DNA from: Lentisphaerota bacterium
Lineage (GTDB): Bacteria; Verrucomicrobiota; Lentisphaeria; Oligosphaerales; JAFGRS01
Reading direction: 5' to 3'
Length of the DNA: 8,609 bases
Assembly: GCA_012514865.1 (NCBI GenBank)
Contig: JAAYZO010000738.1
Coordinates: forward strand, 1 to 8,609
Of the stretch, positions 1-5,151 are shown one piece after another. How positions within the stretch are numbered: position 1 is the first letter of the stretch; the number at the start of each line of letters is the position of its first letter. The translations under genes were made by a program, and so were the position numbers. Under the pieces are notes generated by a model. It did not search any database. It saw nothing but the letters and a program-made list of their open reading frames with translations, and was not told the origin of the DNA.

Positions 1-90
1 ACCACCTCGTGCGTCGGCGACCTGCCCCCCTTCGGGCGGTACGAAGCCAACAGCTGCAGCGTCTCTCCGGAGGGCGTTTTCTTGCGATGA
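1..90 (+). CDS. Possible C-terminal end of a gene entering from the left (partial)
   Basis: Frame 1 is open from the first base to a TGA at 88-90 and encodes 29 residues, ending SPEGVFLR. I do not recognise the family. The argument for coding is third-position composition: about 25 of 29 codons end in G or C, as in the genes further right, and the signal stops at the TGA, after which the DNA becomes more AT-rich. The stretch is too short for domain assignment. It could also be chance reading in GC-rich DNA. Confidence 0.42.
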   Translation, partial: TTSCVGDLPPFGRYEANSCSVSPEGVFLR

Positions 91-218
91 AAATACATGC
101 GCCCACGCTACGCCGGCCCCGGCACGCCGTCAAGAGCCCACGGGTTATTTCTAGTAACTACATTGGCATTTTCAGCCGGTCTCGTGCGGAGGCCAGTCGA
201 CGGCCGTGCTTGGGCTAG

Positions 219-251
219 CCCGACCAGACGCACTACAGTGCGTAAGTCGGG
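219..251. repeat. Two-tier inverted repeat (hairpin)
   Basis: An outer 6-bp stem, CCCGAC (219-224) with GTCGGG (246-251), encloses a perfect 7-bp inner stem, ACGCACT (228-234) with AGTGCGT (237-243). They are separated by a small CAG/AA internal loop. No T-run follows directly. It lies about 130 bp after the putative gene end at 90 and may be a transcript-end or REP-like structure. Confidence 0.5.
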
Positions 252-255
252 TTAA

Positions 256-284
256 GCGCGGCGCAAGGCCGCGCCGGGGATTTT
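256..284 (+). terminator. Weak terminator-like hairpin
   Basis: A perfect 7-bp GC-only stem, GCGCGGC (256-262) with GCCGCGC (268-274), has a GCAAG loop. TTTT follows at 281-284, six bases after the stem. The T-run is short and offset, so this is at best a poor intrinsic terminator for a plus-strand gene on the left. The hexamer array begins 7 bp later. Confidence 0.3.
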
Positions 285-290
285 CACGGG

Positions 291-386
291 ACGAGGACGA
301 GAACGAGGACGAGAACGAGAACGAGAACGAGAACGAGAACGAGAACGAGAACGAGAACGAGGACGAGAACGAGGACGAGAACGAGG
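291..386. repeat. Hexamer tandem array, 16 copies
   Basis: Sixteen uninterrupted copies of ACGAGR. The last base is G in units 1, 3, 12, 14 and 16 and A in the others, so G variants sit at both ends and a pure ACGAGA core occupies units 4 to 11. One strand is all purine apart from a C in each unit. All six frames can stay open across it, which produces spurious Asp-Glu-Asn and Ser-Phe or Ser-Arg proteins. A core more uniform than its flanks fits recent slippage in the middle. Confidence 0.95.
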
Positions 387-415
387 GGAAGGGACCCAAG
401 GGACGGAGGGATGGC

Positions 416-471
416 AACGCCGAACGCCGAACGCCGAACGCCGAACGCCGAACGCCGAACGCCGAACGCCG
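416..471. repeat. Heptamer tandem array, 8 copies
   Basis: Eight perfect copies of AACGCCG with AA of a ninth. With a 7-bp period each unit shifts the reading frame, so a coding role is very unlikely. The array starts 30 bp after the hexamer array and shares the word AACG with it. A single related copy, AACGCCGAA, occurs at 1643-1651, and a related 11-mer lies in the hairpin arm at 4021-4031. Confidence 0.95.
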
Positions 472-485
472 AAGTAGCCGGCATC

Positions 486-535
486 ACGACAGGGCACGAT
501 AGGAGACGACAGGAGACGACAGGTAACGAAAGACG
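486..535. repeat. Imperfect 10-bp tandem repeat, about 5 copies
   Basis: Units at 486, 496, 506, 516 and 526 read ACGACAGGGC, ACGATAGGAG, ACGACAGGAG, ACGACAGGTA and ACGAAAGACG. All five begin ACGA and the first four keep AGG at positions 6-8. This is the third array in 245 bp and the most diverged, so probably the oldest or least active. Confidence 0.75.
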
Positions 536-579
536 ACGCCACGAACCCCAAGGCGGCCCCGGGAATGGTACCGGCCAGC

Positions 580-595
580 CCCCGCGTAGGCGGGG
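580..595. repeat. Short GC hairpin
   Basis: CCCCGC (580-585) pairs with GCGGGG (590-595) around a GTAG loop. It lies 19 bp before the dispersed element at 614-667 and may be an outlying part of it. No other function is apparent. Confidence 0.4.
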
Positions 596-613
596 AGACG
601 AGGGCAGCACCGG

Positions 614-667
614 CGTTCCCCGGGGCGATGCCGGCGCCCGGGAGGTCCGCGGACGGCGCCGCGGACC
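614..667 (-). repeat. Dispersed palindromic element, family 2, copy 1
   Basis: Read on the minus strand, bases 665 down to 614 align without gaps to 1551-1602 on the plus strand, with 47 of 52 positions identical. Two stem-loops are present in both copies. Here the first is GGTCCGCGG (644-652) with its complement at 659-667. The second pairs CCCGGG...CG around 619-627 with CGCCCGGG at 635-642, with one bulged base. Conserved paired arms in an intergenic setting suggest a REP or BIME-like unit. No transposase is seen. Confidence 0.7.
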
Positions 668-746
668 CGCCTGCCGCGCGCCGGCGAACCGGCCGTGGCG
701 GCGCCTGTACGCACCCGCTCCCCTGGGAGCGCCGCGCGTCGGGTCG

Positions 747-780
747 GCATCCACGGCGCCACGGGCGGCGCCGTGGATGC
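747..780. repeat. Perfect 14-bp inverted repeat
   Basis: The arm 747-760 (GCATCCACGGCGCC) is the exact reverse complement of 767-780, with a 6-base loop ACGGGC. The hairpin begins about 109 nt after the stop of the minus-strand gene at 889, so it could end or protect that transcript. No T-run follows on either strand, which argues against a classic intrinsic terminator. Confidence 0.65.
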
Positions 781-806
781 GCGCGGCTGGCGCGGCCTAC
801 TCCAGC

Positions 807-823
807 TCGGCGCCAGGCGCCGA
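807..823. repeat. 8-bp palindrome
   Basis: TCGGCGCC (807-814) and GGCGCCGA (816-823) are perfect complements around a single A. As RNA it would fold as a 5-bp stem with a 7-base loop, or slightly longer; as DNA it is a 17-bp near-symmetric site. It lies 66 bp from the stop of the gene ending at 889. Confidence 0.45.
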
Positions 824-888
824 CGACAGCGCCGGCGGCGGAGCGGGTTCGCGACCGCGACCCCGCCCGCCGCGCCAGCGTCTCACCG

Positions 889-1332
889 TCAGACGGCGAC
901 CTTCACCACCGCCTTCTTGATCTTGCCGGTACCCGCGAGGGGAGCGTGGACGTCCTCCGGGAAGAAGAGCGCAAACGACCCCGGCGGCACGCGCATCCAG
1001 GCCGCCGGGCGGTCGGCATAGAAGCCGACGTCTTTGGCGGAGTCAAAGGGCGTCGGCTGGGTGCAGGCGTCGATGGGGCTCCAGCCCATGACCTCCTCGC
1101 CGCTGATCACGGCCTGGATGTCGACGTAGCGCTGGTGCGCCTCGAACTTGGCGCCGCTCTGGCCGCGGCCGTCGACCGTCATCACAAGGACGTAGATCGC
1201 GTCACCCTCGAGCTCGTAGCGCCCGTCCGGAAGGGCCGCCAGGTCCGTCTCCTGCAGGTAGGCGAAGGCCTTGGCGAAGCGAGGGTGGAGCGTCGCGTAG
1301 GCGCCGCCGCGGGCGATGGCATCGAGAATCAT
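889..1332 (-). CDS. YhcH/YjgK/YiaL family (EbgC-like) protein
   Basis: A 147-residue protein, the usual family length of about 150. The family folds as a small beta-barrel and includes EbgC, the small subunit of evolved beta-galactosidase, and TabA; members often sit in sugar or sialic-acid utilisation operons and are thought to act on sugar anomers or to modulate a partner enzyme. Visible family features are EAHQRYVDIQ (65-74), the SGEE turn (77-80) and FFPEDVHAP (123-131), whose histidine is the likely metal or substrate ligand. The ATG at 1330-1332 is preceded by AGAGG with 9-base spacing. The open frame runs far upstream, but that part only mirrors another gene and non-coding DNA. It shares the strand of the amidohydrolase but lies 515 bp from it, so it probably has its own promoter. 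No specific sugar can be named. Confidence 0.93.
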   Translation of the reverse strand: MILDAIARGGAYATLHPRFAKAFAYLQETDLAALPDGRYELEGDAIYVLVMTVDGRGQSGAKFEAHQRYVDIQAVISGEEVMGWSPIDACTQPTPFDSAKDVGFYADRPAAWMRVPPGSFALFFPEDVHAPLAGTGKIKKAVVKVAV

Positions 1333-1367
1333 GGTCAGGGTCCTCTGCAAGACAGCCGGGTACACTC

Positions 1368-1387
1368 CGTCAGTCCGGGGACTGACG
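1368..1387. promoter_or_regulatory. Palindrome in the leader of the YhcH-family gene
   Basis: CGTCAGTC (1368-1375) and GACTGACG (1380-1387) form a perfect 8-bp inverted repeat around CGGG; one further G-C pair inside makes the DNA symmetric over 20 bp. It ends 35 nt upstream of the ATG at 1332. Length, symmetry and position fit either an operator for a dimeric repressor or a leader hairpin. No second copy is seen elsewhere in the window. I could not identify a convincing -35/-10 pair beside it. Confidence 0.45.
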
Positions 1388-1492
1388 CCACAGGTGCCGA
1401 CGCCAGGCCCACGCCCGCGCGCCGCCTCACCCACCATAGCCGCCGGTCGGCACCCCGCAAGGCCGTCCGTCATCCCCGGCGCCGCAGGGTCG

Positions 1493-1561
1493 CCGGCGCG
1501 GGCGAGCGCAGGTCCGCGGCGCCACAGGAACACCGGCGCGGGCGAGCAGGTCCGCGGCGCC
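1493..1561 (+). repeat. Imperfect direct repeat of about 30 bp
   Basis: 1493-1523 and 1533-1561 are the same sequence apart from a 2-base GC insertion in the first: CCGGCGCGGGCGAGC, then AGGTCCGCGGCGCC. The period is about 40 bp. The second copy runs directly into the dispersed element at 1549-1602, so the first looks like a partial duplication of that element's left part. Confidence 0.75.
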
Positions 1562-1602
1562 GTCCGTGGACCACCCGGGCGCCGGCAGCGCCCGGGGGAG
1601 CG
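1549..1602 (+). repeat. Dispersed palindromic element, family 2, copy 2
   Basis: Bases 1551-1602 match 665-614 on the opposite strand at 47 of 52 positions. Two hairpins are visible: GGTCCGC (1549-1555) with GTGGACC (1566-1572), including one G-U pair, and a perfect 9-bp stem CCCGGGCGC (1574-1582) with GCGCCCGGG (1588-1596) around CGGCA. Most differences between the copies lie in loops or keep pairing, as expected for selection on a folded DNA or RNA. Confidence 0.72.
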
Positions 1603-1617
1603 GCTGGGAACAGCCGC
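1600..1617. repeat. 7-bp hairpin with GGAA loop
   Basis: GCGGCTG (1600-1606) and CAGCCGC (1611-1617) pair around GGAA, a GNRA-type tetraloop if transcribed from the plus strand. It abuts the family-2 element but has no counterpart beside the copy at 614-667. Confidence 0.5.
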
Positions 1618-1732
1618 CGCTACAGCCGCTTCACCGGCGCAGAACGCCGAATAAGGCACGCCAAACATCGCCGCGCAGCCTCCCCGCGGGCCCCCTTTCC
1701 GGCGCCCTGAAAGGGCAACATTCATCAGCCCA

Positions 1733-1787
1733 GGGCAACGCCCTGGGAAACCGGATGGTACGCATGGCAGGCTGAAAGTCTGCGACA
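1733..1787 (-). repeat. Dispersed palindromic element, family 1, copy 1
   Basis: Read on the minus strand from 1787 down to 1733, this aligns without gaps over 55 bases to 8537-8591 on the plus strand. The first 21 bases are identical (TGTCGCAGACTTTC...), as is the GGGCGTTGCCC end. The core extends into a perfect 8-bp palindrome CCCAGGGC-GTT-GCCCTGGG (1729-1747). A second hairpin, GCCCT with AGGGC, follows at 1704-1716. It starts about 60 nt after the amidohydrolase stop in the direction of transcription, a typical place for REP-like elements that end or stabilise transcripts. Confidence 0.8.
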
Positions 1788-1847
1788 AAACGACGCCCGC
1801 AACGACGCGATGTCTCCTCCGAGCCGCCCCGTCGCCGGGACGCCGCC

Positions 1848-2888
1848 TCACGCCCCGTGCAGGCGCCTGGCGATGCCGCGGCAGAGCCCGTGGGCGTTGT
1901 CCCAGAAGAGGGCCTCCACCTCGGCGCGGCTGAGGCCGGCGCGGTCGCAGGCCTGGCGCAGGGCGCACAGCATCTCGTAGTAGAAGAAGGTGAACTGGAC
2001 CACATGCTCGGCGTCGTAGATGGCCGAGCCGATGGCGTAGGGCTCGCCCATGAGGTAGGCGTACTGGTCGTTGATCTCGACCGACTTGCCGCGCAGCCAG
2101 GCGATCGGGGCGTCGCTGCCGAAGAGGATACGCTCGCGGGGGAAGTGCTCGAGGGCGTACTGCAGGACCTCGGCATGGTTGACCATGGCCGTATCCAGCC
2201 AGAGGTTCGGGCAGTCGGCAAGGGCGTCGAGCTGCCCGACGACATTGCTGAACCAGTAGGCCCGTCCGATGTGCGCCAGGATGATCTGAGCTCGCGGCCA
2301 GCGTCGGCACAGGGCCAGCAGGTCGCGCTGGTTATCCGGATCGGCCAGCCGGGCTTCCTTGGGGATGTGCAGAGTGATGGCCAGCCCGAGGGCGTCGGCG
2401 AGTTCCATCTGCGCTGCCGGGAGCATGTCCGGCACGCGCACGGCCTCGGGATCCATGCCGGTGACGTAGCTGCGGTAGGGCTTGAAGCCGATAAGGCGGC
2501 ACTCGCGGATGCGGCGCTCGAGGACTTCCGGCGAGTCTGACGGCGCCACCAGGGTCATGCCGAAGGTGCTGCGGTTGTCGGAGGTGGCGCCGGTGTAGCG
2601 CGCCGCGGCGTCGCGGTCGGCCTGGCGGTGCGGCGTACCGAAGGCCAGTCGGCCGAGAGTCCGTCCGGGCAGCAGGGCCGCCATCGCGTCCGCGAAGAGC
2701 TCGTGCGTGCTCTCACCGCCGAAACGCTGGTAGCACTCGCGCGGCGGGAAGGCGAAGCCGGCCGGGAAGGTACTGCGGTCGAAGAGGTGCACATGCGCAT
2801 CGAAGAGCCGCTCGGGCAGCCACCCCGAGAGGTCACGCTCGAACAGCGCCCGATCCCGCGCGGTCAACGACAGGCCAGTCTCCGCCAT
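1848..2888 (-). CDS. Amidohydrolase (Amidohydrolase_2 type TIM-barrel metal hydrolase)
   Basis: A 346-residue cytoplasmic enzyme without a signal peptide, of the metal-dependent hydrolase superfamily that cleaves amide, lactone or carboxyl bonds in small molecules. Superfamily residues appear in order: the HxH metal pair in DAHVHLFD (30-37), K136 in GFKPY, H174 in TLHIPKE, H206 in LAHIGRAY, and D259 in FGSDAP. NAHGL (331-335) is the usual end of these barrels. The ATG at 2886-2888 has GGAGG about 10 bases upstream and the N-terminus aligns well before the first strand, so this start is favoured. It lies 22 bp downstream of the M20 peptidase gene, so the two are likely co-transcribed and act in one degradative route. 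Decarboxylase or lactonase activity is possible within the family; the substrate is unknown. Confidence 0.92.
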   Translation of the reverse strand: MAETGLSLTARDRALFERDLSGWLPERLFDAHVHLFDRSTFPAGFAFPPRECYQRFGGESTHELFADAMAALLPGRTLGRLAFGTPHRQADRDAAARYTGATSDNRSTFGMTLVAPSDSPEVLERRIRECRLIGFKPYRSYVTGMDPEAVRVPDMLPAAQMELADALGLAITLHIPKEARLADPDNQRDLLALCRRWPRAQIILAHIGRAYWFSNVVGQLDALADCPNLWLDTAMVNHAEVLQYALEHFPRERILFGSDAPIAWLRGKSVEINDQYAYLMGEPYAIGSAIYDAEHVVQFTFFYYEMLCALRQACDRAGLSRAEVEALFWDNAHGLCRGIARRLHGA

Positions 2889-2910
2889 CGCGGTCTCTCC
2901 TCCCGGGTCG

Positions 2911-3972
2911 TCAGCCCTGACGGCAGGCGAAGGCCGTCAGCATGTCCTCATAGGCGCGCAGGGCCGCCATGTCGACGGCCTCGTCGCGGCCATGGATGTC
3001 GCGGCCGGGCGTGCCCAGAATCGCCACCGGGATGCCCAGGCGGGCGAAGTGCCGGGCGTCGGTGGCGCCGTTCATGCGCACCGTCTCGATCGGCCGTCCG
3101 AGCGACGCGGCCATCGCCGCCGAGAGTTCCTGCAGGGCCGGGGTGCGCTCATCGAAGACGACCACTGGCGAGGTCACGCACGGGGTCACGGTCAGCCCCG
3201 ACACCTCCGCCAGGCGGCGCCGCCACTGCTCCGCCCCATCCGGCTCGGTGAAGCGGATGTTCAGGGTCATCTCGGCCTGGTCGGGGATGCGGTTGGAGAC
3301 CGTCCCGGCGCTGACCAGAGTCGCGGCCATGGTGTCATGCCACTCGTCGCCGGCCCGGACCGCAGGGAAGAGATCGCGGACCTTCAGATAGCCCTCGATC
3401 AGGGCGTCGATGGCGTTGCTGCCACGCCATGGCGCCGAGGAGTGCGCCGCCACGCCCTGGGCCCGCAGGGTGCAGGTCAGGATGCCCTTCTGGGCAATCG
3501 CGACGGCATAGGCCGCGCCGTCGATGACCACGATCAGCCGGCGGGCGCCATAGCCGCGCTCGACCATCGCCGCGGTGGTCCTGCCGCCGATCTCTTCATC
3601 GGCGCTGAAGATGGCGCCCACCGCGGCCCGGCCGCGACAGCGGCACAGCACCTGCGCGCAGACCACGGCATTGCCGAGGCAGTCGTTGGCGCCGCGGCCA
3701 TGCAGCCAGCCGTCGACGCGGCGCGGGGTGAACTGGTCGTCCTCGGCCGGCACGACATCGACATGCGCATTGAGGAGCAGGTCCGGCCGGCGCTCGGGAA
3801 CGGTCGCGGCGTAGAGCACCCGCCGGTCGTCAACGGTCTCGAGGGTGACGTGGAGGCCCTCGCCCGCGAGGTAGGCTGCCAGGCGCTCGGTCACCGCATT
3901 CACCGCGGCGACATCAGCGCTCACCGGCCGCAGGGGGATGAGGTCTTCAAGAAGCTCGATCGTATCGCGCAT
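2911..3972 (-). CDS. M20 family metallopeptidase (ArgE/DapE/CPG2-like)
   Basis: A 353-residue di-zinc amidohydrolase, a length in the lower range for ArgE/DapE deacylases. Seen in order: NAHVDVVP with H70 and D72; GRGANDCLG with bridging D97; DEEIGG with catalytic E126 and metal ligand E127; D151 in VIDGAAY; AAHSSAPWRGSNAI (175-188) of the dimerisation lid; NGATDARHF (301-309); and H327 in DIHGRDE. The full metal set suggests an active enzyme. The residues after D97 are Cys-Leu-Gly rather than the common Met-Lys-Gly. No signal peptide, so cytoplasmic hydrolysis of an N-acyl amino acid, dipeptide or similar amide is likely. The ATG at 3970-3972 gives a normal N-terminus, but there is no clear Shine-Dalgarno; a 15-bp hairpin ends 12 nt upstream. 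It leads the amidohydrolase pair. Confidence 0.93.
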   Translation of the reverse strand: MRDTIELLEDLIPLRPVSADVAAVNAVTERLAAYLAGEGLHVTLETVDDRRVLYAATVPERRPDLLLNAHVDVVPAEDDQFTPRRVDGWLHGRGANDCLGNAVVCAQVLCRCRGRAAVGAIFSADEEIGGRTTAAMVERGYGARRLIVVIDGAAYAVAIAQKGILTCTLRAQGVAAHSSAPWRGSNAIDALIEGYLKVRDLFPAVRAGDEWHDTMAATLVSAGTVSNRIPDQAEMTLNIRFTEPDGAEQWRRRLAEVSGLTVTPCVTSPVVVFDERTPALQELSAAMAASLGRPIETVRMNGATDARHFARLGIPVAILGTPGRDIHGRDEAVDMAALRAYEDMLTAFACRQG

Positions 3973-3984
3973 GGGTGCTGCATC

Positions 3985-4029
3985 CGTTCGGCGCTGCGTT
4001 CAACGAGGGTCTCGACGCAGCGCCGAACG
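3985..4029. promoter_or_regulatory. 15-bp perfect hairpin before the M20 gene
   Basis: Arms 3985-3999 and 4015-4029 are perfect reverse complements (CGTTCGGCGCTGCGT on the plus strand), with a 15-base loop. It is the strongest stem in the window. It lies 55 nt after the stop of the pilin-like gene and 12 nt before the M20 start on the same strand. It could end the pilin transcript, separate the two genes by processing, or control M20 translation, since it occupies the place of a ribosome site. No T-run follows. Confidence 0.6.
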
Positions 4030-4084
4030 CCTGGCCCCGGTCGCGCGGAGGCGGCCCGCCCTGGAGCGCGGACCGCATCGGCTC

Positions 4085-4756
<672 letters not shown>

Positions 4757-4929
4757 TGCCTTCGTCCTCCGTTTCCGTTTGTCTTCAGCCCTGCCCTCGC
4801 CTGTTCCTGCAACGGCCTGCTTCCGCGCCTGCGGAGAACCCCACACCCAGGCCGCTGACATGCCTGCTGACGCACCGCCCAGACCGCCAGCCGGCCCTTC
4901 GCAGGGCGGCGCTCCAGGCCGGCCTTCTG

Positions 4930-4935
4930 ACTATA
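4930..4935 (-). promoter_or_regulatory. Possible -10 hexamer for the pilin-like gene
   Basis: TATAGT on the minus strand matches the sigma-70 -10 consensus at five of six positions, in one of the few AT-rich spots of this gap. TTGCCA lies upstream, but with only 11 bases between, which is too short for a normal -35. The leader to the ATG at 4756 would be about 170 nt. Confidence 0.22.
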
Positions 4936-5028
4936 CTCCACTTGTCTGGCAACGCCACGCGCCCCCCCGGGTGCATGACAGGTTTGTCGGCTGGGCGTGA
5001 CATGGAACTCATCTCGCCTGCAGCCGGG

Positions 5029-5100
5029 ATCCCGATCCCGATAGCGATCCCGATAGCGATCCCGATAGCGATCCCGATAGCGATCCCGATAGCGATCCCG
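5029..5100. repeat. 12-bp tandem array, 5 full copies plus half units
   Basis: Five perfect copies of ATCCCGATAGCG (5035-5094) are flanked by an extra ATCCCG on each side. Each unit consists of two related hexamers, ATCCCG and ATAGCG, so the underlying period is 6 as in the array at 291-386. It lies downstream of the lipoprotein stop (5152). The perfect copies point to recent expansion. Confidence 0.95.
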
Positions 5101-5101
5101 A

Positions 5102-5147
5102 GGAACCGAAACCCCACGTGGAGGCATCGTCTGCCGGCATCGGTTCC
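5102..5147 (-). terminator. Inverted repeat after the lipoprotein gene
   Basis: GGAACCG (5102-5108) and CGGTTCC (5141-5147) are perfect complements with a 32-base loop that contains GGCATCG twice. It begins 4 nt after the lipoprotein stop on the minus strand. The long loop and lack of a T-run make it a weak terminator candidate. Confidence 0.28.
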
Positions 5148-5151
5148 GCGC

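Larger units (their letters stand above)
91..888. other. Gene-free, repeat-rich intergenic region
   Basis: No open frame here has both a plausible start and a protein-like composition. The frames that span it are low-complexity (Asp-Glu-Asn or Ser-Phe runs from the hexamer array) or Arg/Pro/Ala-rich, as expected from GC-rich non-coding DNA. It holds three tandem arrays (291-386, 416-471, 486-535), inverted repeats at 219-251, 256-274, 580-595, 747-780 and 807-823, and a dispersed element at 614-667. It lies between a putative plus-strand gene end and the minus-strand gene ending at 889, so it is a convergent region where 3' structures are expected. Confidence 0.7.
1333..1847. other. 515-bp gene-free region with dispersed repeats
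   Basis: No credible gene. From right to left along the minus-strand transcripts it holds the palindromic element after the amidohydrolase (1733-1787, with a further hairpin at 1704-1716), a GGAA-loop hairpin (1600-1617), a second element (1549-1602) with a related direct repeat (1493-1523), and the hairpin in front of the YhcH-family gene (1368-1387). A single AACGCCGAA at 1643-1651 matches the heptamer array at 416-471. The long frames crossing it are Arg/Pro/Ala/Gly-rich and have no family features. Confidence 0.7.
4757..5151. other. 395-bp gene-free region
   Basis: It separates the lipoprotein stop from the pilin-like start, both on the minus strand. It should contain the pilin promoter; the only candidate I see is a lone -10-like hexamer at 4930-4935. 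It also holds the 12-bp tandem array (5029-5100) and an inverted repeat (5102-5147). Frames crossing it give only repetitive Arg-Asp-Arg-Tyr, Ile-Ala-Ile-Pro or Ser-Gly-Ser-Leu runs. Confidence 0.65.

Noticed and set aside
219..257. Integron attC-like site, because GTTAAGC at 251-257 fits the GTTRRRY core next to a hairpin
   Set aside because: No matching RYYYAAC partner at the right distance and no integrase or cassette array in view.
206..502. Open frame encoding an Asp-Glu-Asn repeat protein, and its Ser-Phe counterpart on the other strand
   Set aside because: The frames stay open only because the 6-bp and 7-bp arrays contain no stop in any frame. There is no ribosome site and the flanking residues look like translated non-coding DNA.
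291..535. CRISPR array
   Set aside because: The units are 6, 7 and 10 bp with no spacers, and no cas genes are present.
565..1710. Long plus-strand frame of 381 codons
   Set aside because: It is antisense to the YhcH-family gene and crosses repeat DNA. Its composition is Arg/Pro/Ala-rich with no family motif.
1333..2310. N-terminal extension of the YhcH-family frame up to 2310
   Set aside because: The extension crosses the dispersed repeats and then mirrors the amidohydrolase. The family length fits the ATG at 1330-1332, which has a good ribosome site.
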